Under the pieces are notes generated by a model. That model searched no databases, was not told where the DNA came from, and worked only from the letters and a program-made list of their open reading frames with translations. A program made the position numbers and the translations under genes. Below, piece by piece: positions 1 through 11,190 of a DNA stretch of 64,000 nucleotides. The stretch covers positions 821,342-885,341 of the forward strand of contig CAUYUJ010016893.1 in NCBI GenBank assembly GCA_963575745.1. The letters run 5' to 3'. Within the stretch, counting starts at the first letter, position 1. Each line of letters opens with the position of its first letter. This DNA is from Prorocentrum cordatum. Lineage: Eukaryota > Sar > Dinophyceae > Prorocentrales > Prorocentraceae.

Positions 1-690
1 AGAGACCTGCTGCAGTTCAGCACGGGGACAACGACAGCAAGAAAGCGCCCCGTGAGACGACAGACCCTCGGACGAAGAGCTTCGTCGTCGCGGGTTGACG
101 TACGCTGGCAGGCCTGGCCCCTTGCCCAGCTTTCAAATCACCAGCGATATCCGGCGGAATCCCAATCAGCATGCTTGATAATGCCTCCAGTCTCCCGGGC
201 GACGGTGACCTCAAGGCAAGCTCCTACAGTTCCAAGTGGGCAATTCCCCAGGAATGAGCTTGCGGCAAGTTCGTTTCGTGACGACGCGGGCATTGATTCC
301 TGGCACCGCGTGGATGGTTAACCCTTGAGCGATCGCGGCATCCCGATGGTGGCGATGGTTCGATGCCGGCCGATTCCGGGCCACTGGCGGCATTTTCATC
401 TTGAACGCCCGCGCCGGGGTCGCCGCCGCGTCGGTACGACACGAAGCTACCGTGTCCATTCCAGGGGCCCTAACTTCAGGGAGGTGGACAAACGCCCTGA
501 ATATGAAGAAGCCTTAGGCTAATAGGCGCCCAGACAGTTCCTCAGACAGCCGAGATGTGCCTAATAGGCGTCAGGACGCCCCAAGATGGCTTGGAGGGGC
601 CTGCATGTATCCAAAAACAGCCGCCCAAGCATTATCAACCCCCAGACAATAGAAACATACTCATATTTATTCTGGACGACTCCGCGGAGA
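1..690. other. Unassigned sequence
   Basis: No gene, repeat family or motif is recognisable on either strand. Short open frames exist on both strands but none has protein-like composition over any length. Confidence 0.5.
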
Positions 691-985
691 CCCAAGGTTC
701 CAAAGACACACCATGGGATGCCCCAAAGCATCACAGGTACCACGAGACCCCCAGATCCCCGAGAAGGCGAGAGGGCCTCCGACAGGACTCCCCAGAAGTC
801 CCCGAGAGGCCTTCGAAAGGACGGCACAATCCCGGTACCAACACTTCCTGACTGCCCGATATCCTGGAGCAGAAAGACTGAAGTTCCGCGAAGACGGCCT
901 CGGATACCCCGAGACCGCCTAGGAGGCCTCTGTAAGAATCCCCAGATGTCCCCGCCGAGGAGGCATCCGAGAGACGTCGAAGAAC
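690..985 (+). repeat. Degenerate short-period repeat (CCCMGAGA type)
   Basis: Loosely periodic G/C-rich sequence built from words such as CCCCGAGA, CCCCAGA and GAGGCC. The same texture recurs at 7,830-8,415, 17,200-17,300, 19,200-19,520 and, inverted, 9,800-9,970. It leaves frames open on both strands, giving Pro/Arg/Lys-rich translations that look like by-products of the repeat. Confidence 0.45.
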
Positions 986-1745
986 AAGTGTTAGGGCCGC
1001 CGTCGCCATGCTTTTGGGCCACTGTGCGCTTGTGTCTGGACGGGCTGGTGGGGGCACGTGAATCGGAAATGGTGGCTGCGCCACACCGTATGGGGATCGG
1101 AGAGTGCACATAGACCAATAACGAACATGGCGTGGGCAAGGACTGTGACCAACTACATGCAGACTGAAGATAATGATGACACACACAAAACTGCAACAGG
1201 GGTGGAGGGACACGACAACAATTTGGGGGAAGGTGGAGGAAGGAAAGGGAAGAGCAGAAGGATTAATTGCAAGAATGGCGGTGTCAGGTGGACTGGCACT
1301 AAGAATGTATGGTAATATGCGTTTGACCGACGATATTCAAGTCACCGGCAAGAGACGAGCGTGCAAAGCCACTTCCTCGTGCTGCTACTGCCTTCTGGCT
1401 TCGGACGCTGTTCGGAATGACATTCCGAACCTTCGGAATCTACAACCAAACTTGTCGCAGAGGGCCTTCCGACCACGGCGTCGCGGCGGATCCAGCCGCA
1501 CGGAGAACCCAACGGGAGAAAACGAGAGAGAGAGAGAGAGACAGAAAGAGAGAGAGAGAGGAAAAAAACAACGAATGCCTTTTCTTATCGATCCCGCTTC
1601 CGTGAAAAGAACTCCTACTCGTCCGACCACTGAACGCATCGGGCAGGCGGGCCAGGCATCTCGCCTCACAACTTGTGACCCCGAAGCTTGGCATTGCCAA
1701 CACGTGCCAGGATAGACGGCGGACCCTGCTCAAGAAGGAGCTCTA
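986..1745. other. Unassigned sequence with a GA microsatellite
   Basis: No gene recognised. A purine tract of GA dinucleotides lies at about 1,517-1,562. The rest is unique-looking sequence. Confidence 0.45.
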
Positions 1746-1915
1746 GCCTTGGCACCACGAGCCAGTCGTGCTCAAAGCCTACAGCAGCTACACGGCTGGT
1801 GGGCCGGAGGGCTTCCAGCTGGTGCTTTCGCCCGAGCGCCGCGCACAGAAGCTTGCAACAGTGACATGGCCGGAGGGCGGGCGGTTTTCAACATGGGGCT
1901 CTCGCCTTACCCAGC
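1745..1915 (+). repeat. Possible family C minisatellite fragment
   Basis: Two degenerate units contain GGAGGGCGGGCGGTTTTCAA and GGCTCTCGCCTTA, words also found in the family C array at 60,420-60,930. The family C borders were not found here, so this would be a truncated remnant. Confidence 0.35.
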
Positions 1916-1979
1916 AGGCTCACCAAGCGTGCCGGACGCCTACGGAAAAGAGAGAGAGGAACAAAAAAGAGCCCGATGC

Positions 1980-1987
1980 AGAAAAAC

Positions 1988-2034
<47 letters not shown>

Positions 2035-2035
2035 C
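1980..2035 (+). repeat. (GA)n microsatellite
   Basis: Nearly pure GA dinucleotide run of about 45 bp. Confidence 0.85.
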
Positions 2036-2945
2036 GGAAGGGGAGATACAAACAAACGAATGATCTTCCACGGCGCGGGGCCGAAGAACTCTGCGTTTCC
2101 GCGGGCGCGGTGGCGTTCCAGCGTATCCTTCTGGACTCTGTGGGCCCTCGGCGGGGGAGGGCTTGCGCGAACTGACACCGCCGCCGCTGCTGCTTCCCCT
2201 CCACCGCTGGAGGTGACACGCCCGAAGTGGGGACCAAACAAAGGTGAGGCCAGCGCCCAGCTTCAAGAGCTGTACCAAAACGACAGCGACCGCTGTCGTG
2301 GACAGGCGACGTTTGCCTCCAACGGGTAACGTCCGCGGCGACACCGACATCGAGTCCTCCTCAGCGGGTGCCCTCTCCCTCGGGTGTAGCAGCGCCCATC
2401 CCCACCTAGAGGCGACACGCTGGGAGTTGACCTGCCCTGTCCAAATTGGGGAGGGGATCGTTCTGACGATGGTGAACTTCGCAGCTCCCGATGGAAGACC
2501 CCTCAAGAAATCACACCAGGATTCAGCCTTCAAAAGTCTGGTCCGAACGTGTTTGGGGCGGCGCTGGAAGCGCCGCCAAAGGGTGTTCGGAGGGAGGCCA
2601 GCCAAGGAAATTCACCAGGGCCTCCGAAGGTTTATGTTTGTACATTTTCGTCCCCATTCAATGCTCGCACCGAAGAGGTCCTCGCGGAGGCCGCTGTCGG
2701 AACAATCCGGCGAATGCCCACTGCCGATTTCAATTTGCGGCCAGGGGCTCTCAACAATGTGAAGCTTCAGCGAAGTGTCGGATGTCGGTCCGCGGCCACT
2801 TTCCCAAATCCTAGGGCCGTTTTTCGGCGAAAAAGTTCAGTCGATCGTCCGGGCCCTCCGAACCGAAGGGAAATAGAGCAAACAGAGAAGGAAGAGCAAC
2901 GGCCGCATATATAAAGAGGATGTACATGATAAGAACACAACATGT
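2036..2945. other. Unassigned sequence
   Basis: Open frames exist on both strands, but none shows a recognisable domain or consistent protein-like composition. No repeat structure was seen. Confidence 0.45.
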
Positions 2946-2954
2946 TATGTATCG

Positions 2955-3120
2955 GTGTGTATGAGTATACATGTATGTATATATATATATATATGTACAC
3001 ATACATATATATACATATATATATATATACATATATACATATATATATGTACACCCGTATACACATTGATCAAAATGTGTGTATGTATGTATGTATGTAT
3101 GCGTTTATAAATATATGTGA
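2955..3120. repeat. AT-rich microsatellite (TATATA / TGTATG)
   Basis: Alternating TA, TACA and TGTA words, ending in a (TGTA)n run near 3,080-3,100. It lies at the 3' side of LINE-1, which reads leftward, so it could be part of that element's tail or a neighbouring simple repeat. Confidence 0.8.
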
Positions 3121-3329
3121 CTATTCGTGGTGGCAGAAGCGCAGAACGGACTCCCACCCAGACGCCGTTGTCCGAGTGGAAAGCACCGCGCGTGCCGCCA
3201 TGAAAACATTGACGTTTGACGTTTGACGTTTGACGTTTCATCCTCGTCGTCGTCCTCCTCCACGTCCACCTCCTCCTCCCGGGATCCGGAACCCCCCCCC
3301 GCTCTCTCGCGGCCTCTTCGAGCAGCCTG

Positions 3330-3866
3330 ACATGATCCATGTTGCCGAAATGCTCGGCAAGGTGTGTGGGAAGATGATACAATGTGAGCTGGTGCCAATA
3401 CGTTGCTAATCCGAAATTCCACCCATTGAACTTTGGTCTCCCCGCCCGCCTCGTTCCATAATCTATGAGTCGTAGCGTATCGCGAAGGATGCACATGCCT
3501 GCGATGGGGTCAGAAGGCTGCGCAATAATGACTTCGGATATCAAGATTTGCCGTCGTTGTTCATAGTACTCGCCGTTGGGTATGATCTCTTTGAACGGCC
3601 AGAAATCTCCGTCATTGAACTTCGCCCTGTCTCCCCCTCTGTTAACTACTTCGCTAGCACGGCGAGAAAACAAACTCGTTAGTGTTCGATATGTTGACAT
3701 ATGTTGTCTGAAGCTTCAGAACTTGCCTCAAGCCTCTCAGCTGAAACGCGTATAGTTCCTGCGTAAGTGCGTCGTTGACTTGCACGGACTCTAGCCCGTA
3801 GATTAGTTTAGAGCGAACCACGGCGTCATATGCAAACAGTTTAAACCTTGCGCTGCAAATCCGCAT
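3330..3866 (-). pseudogene. LINE-1 C-terminal segment
   Basis: Two shifted minus-strand frames. The first (3,866-3,654) reads YDAVVRSKLIYGLESVQ and LRGLRQVLKLQTTYVN, the usual continuation after the reverse transcriptase thumb in this group. The second (3,700 to about 3,330) reads SEVIIAQPSDPI, LRLIDYGTRRAGRPK and NWNFGLATYW-like text, the conserved C-terminal end seen in many dinoflagellate copies. The overlap around 3,654-3,700 marks a frameshift. Confidence 0.75.
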
Positions 3867-3889
3867 GCTTCCAAAACTCCCCTAGTTTC

Positions 3890-4456
3890 TCACAGGAAAA
3901 AAATCCCCTTGTTCACCTCTTTGACAACATCGCCTTTGTCGTTCAACTCGCAGCCCAAATATATCGCCTCGCGATGCAGAGGCACTCGCTGCCCATTTCT
4001 GGAGGAAGCTGCACCGTGCCCCCCTGCGCATGAAGCTTCACAGTTGGGGTTGTTTAGTACCATGCCGCACATGTCGCCTTCCATTTCAATTGCGCGCAGC
4101 AATTGTTGCAAGGCCTCTTTGTCCCCCGAACATACCATGGTGCCATCCGCAAAGAGGACCTCATCAAGTAGGGCGCCCAGTACCCTGAAATGTCCCAAGT
4201 GTTCGCGCAGCCCGGGCGTGCCATGGACGCCCCGAGACATAACTGTCATGACGATGAGAAAAAGTATGGGGGCAGGGGGCAGCCTTGTCGGACGCCCGCG
4301 TGCAGGCGGTGCCATTTCGAGGTACTGTCCTCCGCTTCAACGTGGAACTGTGGATGCGCGTGCGATCCCTGCGCGAGCCGAATGAGCTTCTCGTAGATAC
4401 CTATCCTCTCCATTGCACTAAACAGCCCGGCGTGTGATACCTTGCCGAATGCTTTT
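3890..4456 (-). pseudogene. LINE-1 reverse transcriptase palm, FADG active site
   Basis: Read leftward from about 4,456, this stretch is open and contains KAFGKVSHAGLFSAMERIGI (the KAFDKV region with Asp changed to Gly), then GVRQGCPLPPYFFLIVM (the RQGCPLSP region), then VLFADGTMV at 4,142-4,153. It continues with GMVLNNPNCE and YLGCELNDKGD, which match the motifs after the active site. The catalytic Asp pair is FADG rather than FADD, and the first catalytic Asp (KAFD) is also replaced. Both losses indicate a dead enzyme. Identification as a non-LTR reverse transcriptase is firm; the exact clade is not decided. Confidence 0.88.
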
Positions 4457-4469
4457 CCCCCTCGATGAG

Positions 4470-4910
4470 ATCCACGTTGATTCGTCTACTCGCCCCCTCT
4501 CCTAGACCCAAGATCTGGCGCACAATGTGCACTGCGTGTGCCGCTCGCCGGTTCTTCCAGAAACCGCGCTGCGCCTTCTGGAGGCAGAGGTCAACTGCGG
4601 CGGCGATGCGACGTTGTAGATCTTGCCCATTGAGTTCGATAGGGAAATCGGTATACACTTGCTTAAATTGCCAGCGGCTTCTCCATGGTAAATCAGCGCG
4701 ACCCTCGCCTTTAGTTGCTTTTCTGGCATGCGCCCCTCCCCCCGCCAGATGTTCAGCTCCGCGGTGCTGAGAGCGGGCATTTCGTCGTCCATCTCTCTGT
4801 TCATTTCCATGGGCACTGCGCGTGGCCCCGGGGCACCACGCCATTTGAAAGTTCGAGTCGCATGCTGGAACTCGGGCAATGATGCGGCCTCCGCATTGAA
4901 ATTCAAAGGT
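4470..4910 (-). pseudogene. LINE-1 reverse transcriptase, N-terminal part
   Basis: One frame (4,906 down to about 4,640) contains RVALIYHGE followed by CIPISLSNSMGKIYN, which corresponds to the LIYKKG...YRPISLLN..YKI region at the start of non-LTR reverse transcriptases. A second frame (down to 4,470) then reads AVDLCLQKAQRGFWKNRRAA, matching the finger-region motif Q.GF+KNR. A frameshift therefore lies near 4,640. A further shift near 4,450 leads into the palm domain. Confidence 0.8.
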
Positions 4911-4914
4911 CGTT

Positions 4915-5756
4915 CTACAACCCGGGGGCCCTCGAAAAACTCTGCTCGCCCATCCCCCCTCGCCAGCCAGATCTGTTGCTCGAGATGCGTCGCCGCGCCT
5001 TCAGCCTTGCCAGATATTCTCGGACTGCCTTCCCGCCGTGGTATTTCTGGGCATGGGGGAGGGGCTTATAATCGGACCTCCAATGCTGAATGCCGCGCAG
5101 GCGATCTCCTAGATCTAGGTTCCTGCTCGCAAACGCAAGTCTCCTCCTGCGTTCTTTCCCCCGCTGCAACTGGACAGCCCAGCTCAGCTCCTGAGCTCTT
5201 TCAACATTCATTCCTACGAGCGCCTGTCCGCGCAGTTCTATCAGCCCCAGCAGCTCCTTGGATGCCGACGTTGACGCGTTTCGCTTTGTCCAGTGGAATT
5301 TCTTCCCGCGCCGCTATCAACGCCGTCACTTGGAAGGAAGGGTTGCTCTGGGAGAGGCAGTGACATGTTTCAGCCGTTGGTCGCGTCCGCGTCGTTTCGT
5401 CGGGTTGCACCTCTCAAATTTGTCCGCGGTGCGATTCCGAATGACAGCCTGGGCGACAAATGCGATGTAAATGTCGGCGATGGGGGCGCGATCGGAATCG
5501 ACGTGGGCAGCTGGGCCACTTCGGCAATCACGCGCACAGCTTTCCCACGCGTTGGGGGCCCTTTGAAGCAGTGGCCGACTAGAAGTGCCCTCGCCGAGTC
5601 ATCACGCGCAGCAAATATGATGCGGCGTCTGAAGAAAGCGCGCGGTCCAAAGAATTCCTCGTCGCTCGAGGTTTCCACTTGCACTCTTACGCAATCTCTT
5701 GCGACGCATGTGGGGCTTTTTTTTTCCGCTGTCTCTCCCGACGCAGGCCCTCCCAC
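4915..5756 (-). pseudogene. LINE-1 upstream region (endonuclease-to-RT linker)
   Basis: Minus-strand frames at 5,756-5,370, 5,410-5,201 and 5,211-4,915 carry successive protein-like fragments in different frames, for example FFGPRAFFRRRI and NLDLGDRLRGIQHW. By position this should be the end of an endonuclease domain and the linker to the reverse transcriptase. No endonuclease catalytic motif could be identified, so the domain name rests on position alone. The frame changes show that it is broken. Confidence 0.45.
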
Positions 5757-5769
5757 CGCCGGCGCGCCC

Positions 5770-6230
5770 CTTATTTTGTAGCTATGTCATGCGCCGCTGC
5801 GGGCATACATATATACATATAAATGATGGCAACGGGCGAAATGTGACCAAGGATGAGAAACACGATCCTACCACTGACGGATTCGATATCAAATATGCAC
5901 TTGTTTAAAGAATGGCTGCATGAGCATTCTGGGAGCCAGCGGTTTCGTCTCCGCTGAAAGAACCACGCGCAGCGCCGCCGCGCCTCCTACACATTCTGGT
6001 TCACGTGGACATCCTGCAACACCATGATCTGCATTTTTTGTAAATGCAAATATGCTCGACAGCCTGTCGCTTCCCCGCACCTCTAATGCCTCTCAAGTTG
6101 AAGGGTGGAAATGCGCAGCTCAGAATCGCCCTCGAGTTCGAAAATTACCAGCTTGGGCATCGCGGCGCCTGCCCGGACCCCTGGGCCTCGAAAGGCAAAA
6201 TAATATGTTGTAGATTTATTGCGGCTCTAG
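5770..6230. other. Unassigned sequence
   Basis: No gene or repeat family recognised, apart from a short AT-rich patch near 5,805-5,822. Confidence 0.45.
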
Positions 6231-7720
6231 CCAAATGACGTCGAAGGTTTCGTCTTTCCTTTGCAGCTTCTAAGCCTCGGATGCTGCTCCCACTTTGTTG
6301 ACGGGGCTCGTTTGGCCCCCGCTGGTCCGTTGGCCGCGGCTGGCCCGCCGCGCCGCTGACGGCGTCGCCCCCCAGCGCCGGGCGCGTCGGGCGCGCGCCG
6401 CGAAGGTCGTGAAGCGGGGTTTGGACCCGCTGCGTCTGGACCGCCCCGAGACAGACAGGCGGCGCCACGTTCGACACCCTCGTAGACGGCCATCTGCCAG
6501 GGTCCGCAAGGGGGGGAGGGGGGGGGCGGCATTCGCCGCTGGCACCGCGCGTAAACTCGCTGAATTCCTCTCGAGAAACTCATCCTCATCCTGCTGACCG
6601 CCCCCCACTTCGCATAATTTGCCCTGGTCGCCGTCTCCCTGCGCCCCCTCCAACACCCCTCGCCGCAAGGCGGGGGCTAGGAAGAACGCGGCAAGGCCGT
6701 CGCTGTAGAAAACGGAGCCAGGCGGCAGCACTGGCAAAATCACCCCCGCATTTCCGGACATGGCGCGGCGCGCCGTGCGGGGGTGTGTCTGCGCGTGCTG
6801 GAGGCGTCGCTGCCGCTGGCCGCCGGGCCAGCAAGGCCTGCGCCCGGGGCGCTTTTTCCGCGTTCACCTTCTCCATGATGGCCATGCATTTCTCGATCGC
6901 CTCCTTGTCCTCGACGAGCTTGATGGCGACGTCGAAGAGGTGCGTCTGCTTCTACAGATGCTCGTGCTCGTGCTCCTTGACCTCCGAGCCTTCAATGATG
7001 CCCCCACCGATCTTGATGCTCTTCCGGAGCTGCACCACCATCTCTTCGCCGCCCTCGAGCGCGCCCCGGAGGAACAAGTACCCCGCCATGGTCTGCATCG
7101 AGAAGTCGAAGTGCCGGTGGCCCAGGGGCTCGCGGGCGGTGAGCTCGCGCCCAGCCGGAGGGGGCCAGATAGAGCGGCCCTCCATCATCTTGGCGATCTT
7201 GAAGTAAGCCGCATCAGCGACGCGCAGGAGGCCGTCGGTGGACTCAGATTGCGCCAGCATGGCCCTTGCCCTTTCCGCTGCCAGGAGATACCCATATCTG
7301 CTCCTCCACCTCCGGCTTTTTCATCGTGTTCTTGACTCGCAAGAGCAAGGCTCTCCTCTTCGTCAATATCCGTAGTGCGCGCGCCATGCCGGCCCGCGAT
7401 CTCGTCGGCTGGCGCCTGGGGGAATCGCTCGGGGAGCTCCTGGCCTCTCATCCTCTTCGTCGCCGCGACCGCGATGACGCCTCCCTCCATCTGGGCTGAC
7501 GCTTTGTAGCTCTCCTCCCTAATGGTCTTCGCCTGCTTGCGAGTGACGCACCTGGAATCTTCGCTGCGCTCCTTCTCGCCCCTCAGGTCCTCCTTCGGCT
7601 CATCGATCCTGTCCTTCTCGTCCCCCACGTCGTCCATCTTCCCCTTCCTATTCCGGCCCCTCTCCTCCTTCTCGTGGCCCGCCTCCTTCCGGCGCTGCAA
7701 GGGGGCCGCCGTCGCGCCGC
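6230..7720 (-). pseudogene. Decayed gene of unknown function
   Basis: Minus-strand frames give unusually protein-like sequence for about 1.4 kb. From 7,700 to about 7,290 the translation is charged and helical (DDVGDEKDRIDEPKEDLRGE). After a frame change near 7,260-7,300 it continues as LAAERARAMLAQSE, ADAAYFKIAKMMEGRSIWPP and HFDFSMQTMAGYLFLRGALE. One in-frame TAG at 6,952-6,954 interrupts it, after which the same frame resumes with KQTHLFDVAIKLVEDKEAIE down to about 6,800. A third frame (6,761-6,270) may carry the C-terminus. The TAG would be Gln if it arose from CAG. The family is not recognised. Introns or a mobile-element origin are possible alternatives to decay. Confidence 0.5.
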
Positions 7721-7829
7721 TGGGCGCGGAATAGCCGCGTCTTCAAGCCCATTGCCCAATTCTCAAAACCCCAATCCTCGCGTCTGGAGAATGCGCCGGA
7801 GGCCCAGAGCCCACGTGGCCGAAGTTATC

Positions 7830-8415
7830 GGGGTTCGTCGCAGTTCCCCGCGGCTTGTCGCACGGCGTCGCGGGGCCCAAGAGGGCTCCGAGACGGGCCG
7901 AGAAATCCTCGAGACACCCCCGAGATGGGCCAAGAATGCTCCGAGGCGCTGGAAGATCGCTGCAAGACGCCCAAGGCGGCCCAGAGACGATCTCAAAGGC
8001 CTTTGGGACACTCCCAGAGAATTCCAGGATGCCCCACAAGAAGGCCCCAAGAAGCCAAAAGCATCGCGGGCGACCCAGGGCGGCCCGCGAGGCCCCCGAG
8101 AACGCCCCAAGACGAACCCAGAGGCCCCAAAGAAAACCCCAAGACGGCCCAACAGGCGCCCAAGACGGCCCAAGAGGGCCCGAAGACGGCCCCAAGAGGG
8201 GGTCCAGATGGGGCCACCCGAACGGCCACGTCGCGCCCTCGGCCCCGAAGGGCCCCGCAGAAGCCCTAGCAGCCCCCGAAAAGCCCCACGGGGGCCCCGA
8301 GAAGCCCCCAGGGGGCCCCAAGACGCCCCCAAGGGGCCTCCGAGACTCCCAAGAAGCCCCTAGCATGCACCCAAGAGGCCGCCGAAAGCGCTCCGAAGAA
8401 CCGAAGCAGCACCCC
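7830..8415 (+). repeat. Degenerate AAGACGGCCC-type repeat
   Basis: About 580 bp made of variants of CCCAAGACGGCCCAAGAGG and CCCCGAGAAGCCCC at irregular 10-30 bp spacing. All three plus-strand frames and most minus-strand frames stay open, so translations of up to 229 codons here should not be read as genes. Confidence 0.65.
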
Positions 8416-8494
8416 TGAGAACTCTCGCCCACCGCCGAGGCGCGATGGCGTCATGTACCGAAGGCCATGAATTATTATGTTATGTCTATATAAT

Positions 8495-8532
8495 TACACA
8501 CACCTACATATATATATATATACACATATGTT

Positions 8533-8567
<35 letters not shown>

Positions 8568-8775
8568 GGGGCCAGCCCCCCCCCCCCCCCCGCCCCCCCC
8601 CAGCGCCCCGCGTGGACCTGTCGCTGCGCATTCCCTTTGTCTCGCTCTCTCTCCGTCCCCCCCCCCTCTCCCCCCCCCCCCCCCTCTCCCCCCCCTGTCT
8701 TCCTCTTCTTCGCAAAACAAAAAAAAAACTCGCGGGTGGGGGGGGGAAGGGGGGGGGGCCCGCGAAACCACGCTA
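8495..8775. repeat. CA/TA microsatellite followed by C- and G-homopolymer tracts
   Basis: ACACAC and TATATA runs (8,497-8,567) are followed by runs of 8-14 C residues with CTCTC words (8,575-8,700), a run of A residues, and G tracts (8,736-8,758). The C and G tracts are mutually complementary and could fold back. Confidence 0.8.
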
Positions 8776-9039
8776 CTCACGTGTCATATTAGCTTTTCCG
8801 GTTAAGGATGCCACCGAACACTGCTGCCCACGTGTTCCTGCATTTCTTGGGATTTCGTGGGATCCCCAAACTCCGCAATCCATCGGCTTTGCAAATCTCA
8901 TCGAACCACAAAAACCCGAAACGCACGTCCGAATATCAGCGCGCGGTGGCACCCCCGCCTAGATGCACAAATACACGAGTGAATAGCACGGAGCCGCGGC
9001 CGCGCAGCTGCTGTTGCTGCTGCGCAGTGCCCCTCTCAC
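8776..9039. other. Unassigned sequence
   Basis: No gene or repeat seen; a short GCTGCTGTTGCTGCTGC stretch lies near 9,007. Confidence 0.4.
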
Positions 9040-9330
9040 ACCTCTCCCTCTTCGCCCTTCATCCCCTGTCCCCCCCCCCCTCCCCTCCTGCCCCTGACCC
9101 CCGCTTCCTCGTCCGCTCCCCCCCCCCCCCGCGCCCCCCCCTTCCTCCTCGCCCGCCTGGTCATCTTCTTCCCCCCCTCCTCCCCCCCCCCCCCCCGCCC
9201 CCCCCTCCCCCTTCTCCGGCCTCTGATCCCTAGTTGCTCGTGTTTCGTCTCCCACTCCTCGCCCTCCCCCCCCCCATCCTCGCCCTCCTCCGCCTCCTCG
9301 CCCCCGTCCTCATCCTCCTCCCATGTTCTT
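9040..9330. repeat. Polypyrimidine C/T-rich tract
   Basis: C runs alternating with TCC and CTC words. It is low complexity and opens several frames on both strands. Confidence 0.75.
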
Positions 9331-9429
9331 CCCCGCGCCGATCCATTGCGCGCGCTGCGCGAGTCGCGGCAGCGCGCCCTCCTCGCCGTCGCCCCCCGCG
9401 CCCGCTGCGCCTTCGATTGCCGTCTCGCC

Positions 9430-11190
9430 GCGCTTCCCCGTCTTCCTGGCGCAAACCCCCCTCTAATGGCAGAAGCGCGCGAATGCGCGCGGGCGGCGCG
9501 CGCGGCGGCGCCCGCGCACAGCCGCAGATGATGATGTTCGGTCCGCTTCGCTATGGTCACAGGCAGCGCGTCAAGCACGCCGGTGGCCCGCCGCCCCTCA
9601 ACGATGCCAGCGTTTGATTGCCCGCGCGCATGCAATGTCATTGCGTTTGCGATGTCCGCCCCATCGCGGGCATCCTAGAAGTTGGAATTCCCTCTTTGCG
9701 AACAAGACGCGCACTTGCTTATGCATGGCTCTGCGTTGAGGTCGCATTGCTGCTGTGCGTTGCTGCATCCCGCTGGCAGGACGTCGCGCGTCGCCCTGCC
9801 GCGCCGCGTTACTTCTGCTCGGAGCCGCCCAAGAGCCGTCTTGGAGGCCTCTCGGGTCGTCTCGTGGCGGTCTTGGAGGCCCCTTGGACCGTGCAGGCGC
9901 GGTCTTGCGAAGGGGGGCGGTGGCCTCGTCGGCCGTCTCGGGGTTTCCTGCGCCCGAAACAGGAAGCCGCTCTCGCCTTCACTAGATTTGGCCCCAACGG
10001 TGGCCCTCTGCGGTCTGCTCGCCATGTCGCCTCGCGACCGAATCCGGCATTAGCGGCGGCAACCAGCCTGCCGGTCGCCGCAGCGCCCGTCACGGGTGCC
10101 CCTCCGAGTCTCCTTCGCGAGCTCGAAATACTTCTCCCGCTGCGCAACCGCGGCCAGAGAGATGAATCGGCACTTCTCCGACAAGAGGACGTTGCACTCA
10201 GCGCGCCATCTCGGCGAAGAGCACTTGACCTTGAATGGGGGGGGGCCTCGAGGCCGACGGACTTTGCCGCGCCCTCCCAGGAGCGCGCCCGGGCGAGCGC
10301 CAAAGTGCGTCGGTCTTCAAAGGTTTAGCCGTTCCAAGGGCAAGCCTGCTTCTCAGAAGGTGCTTGCTGAAGGCGCTCGCGCTCCTTCGCCCACTCCTGC
10401 GCGGCCGGGGCCGTGCCCGGCGCCTTGCCCCGGGGCCCGGCCCCCAGCGCCCGCGGTCTTTTTCGGCGCGGCGCCACGCGGAAGGCAAGCGGGGCAAGAG
10501 CTGGCCCGTCGGGGAAAAAACGCCCCCGAGGAGCCGCGCGGGCGCATTCAAAGAGGCCCAAGGACGCCCCTCGCAGGCAGCTTTTCTGTCAAAGGCTCGC
10601 TTCCTAGTTTCCAGAAGGCCAGCCCTTGCTCGCACCCTTCAAGCGCGCCGCCGCGCCTCAGGCGCGCCGTTTCCTCGACCAGGTGATCCAGCTTGTCGTC
10701 CCTGTTTTTGGCCTCGTGGAAAGCCTTCTGGCTGTTCTCGGCTGCGCGCCGAGCGGGTCCCTGCTGTGCGTTGTGTTGTTGCGTGTTGGTACGTGTTGCC
10801 GGCGTTGTTGCTGCTAGTGTTGTTGCTGTTGTTTGGCGGTGTCGTTGTTGAATGTTGCGGTTGGGCTCTTGCGCGTTGCTGATGGCTTGCGGTTGTCGCG
10901 CGGCGGTGGCGCGGAGTGTCCGGCGATGTAACTTCGTCGTTCGCCGGTTATGTTCCCGTGCCTATGCGCATAGAAGTCAAGGAAGTGCGCGCCACATTCA
11001 TCCCGACTCCTGCGCCGCAAAGACGTCGGGACGCATGTGGAAAAAAACCCTTGCGTTGGCGCGTGACCTGTTGAGCGAGAGCGGCATTCTCGGGCCGCAA
11101 AGCTGCGCGCGTGTCGTGACATTTCCGCAAGTGTTTCTGCGCAGCCTCTTCGAGCACTGCTTGGCCCGCGGCTTGGCGACCCAATGAATC
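9430..11190 (-). pseudogene. Decayed coiled-coil gene of unknown function
   Basis: Several minus-strand segments in changing frames look like one degraded helical protein. From right to left they are: EEAAQKHLRKCHDTRAALRP and ENAALAQQVTRQRK (about 11,160-11,040); AENSQKAFHEAKNRDDKLDH and LVEETARLRR (about 10,750-10,660, ending at a stop near 10,550); QEWAKERERLQQ (near 10,390); and AECNVLLSEKCRFISLAAVA followed by QREKYFELAKETRR (about 10,205-10,105). Heptad-like spacing suggests coiled coil. The fragments are too scattered to be one intact exon. No family is recognised, and a gag-like protein of a mobile element is one possibility. Confidence 0.42.

Larger units (their letters stand above)
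3150..5760 (-). mobile_element. LINE-1: degenerate non-LTR retrotransposon
   Basis: A minus-strand relic reading from about 5,760 down to about 3,150. In order it holds a poorly preserved upstream part, a reverse transcriptase in three shifted pieces, and a conserved C-terminal segment. The order and the C-terminal wording (AGRPKFNGWNF, near 3,430) match the non-LTR retroelements common in dinoflagellate genomes. A short repeat of ACGTTTG words at about 3,206-3,238 may be part of the 3' end. Frameshifts and a substituted catalytic residue make it inactive. I did not find target-site duplications or a poly(A) tail, so the ends are approximate. Confidence 0.8.

Noticed and set aside
7743-8432. 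229-codon open frames on both strands
   Set aside because: The AAGACGGCCC-type short-period repeat keeps both strands open simultaneously.
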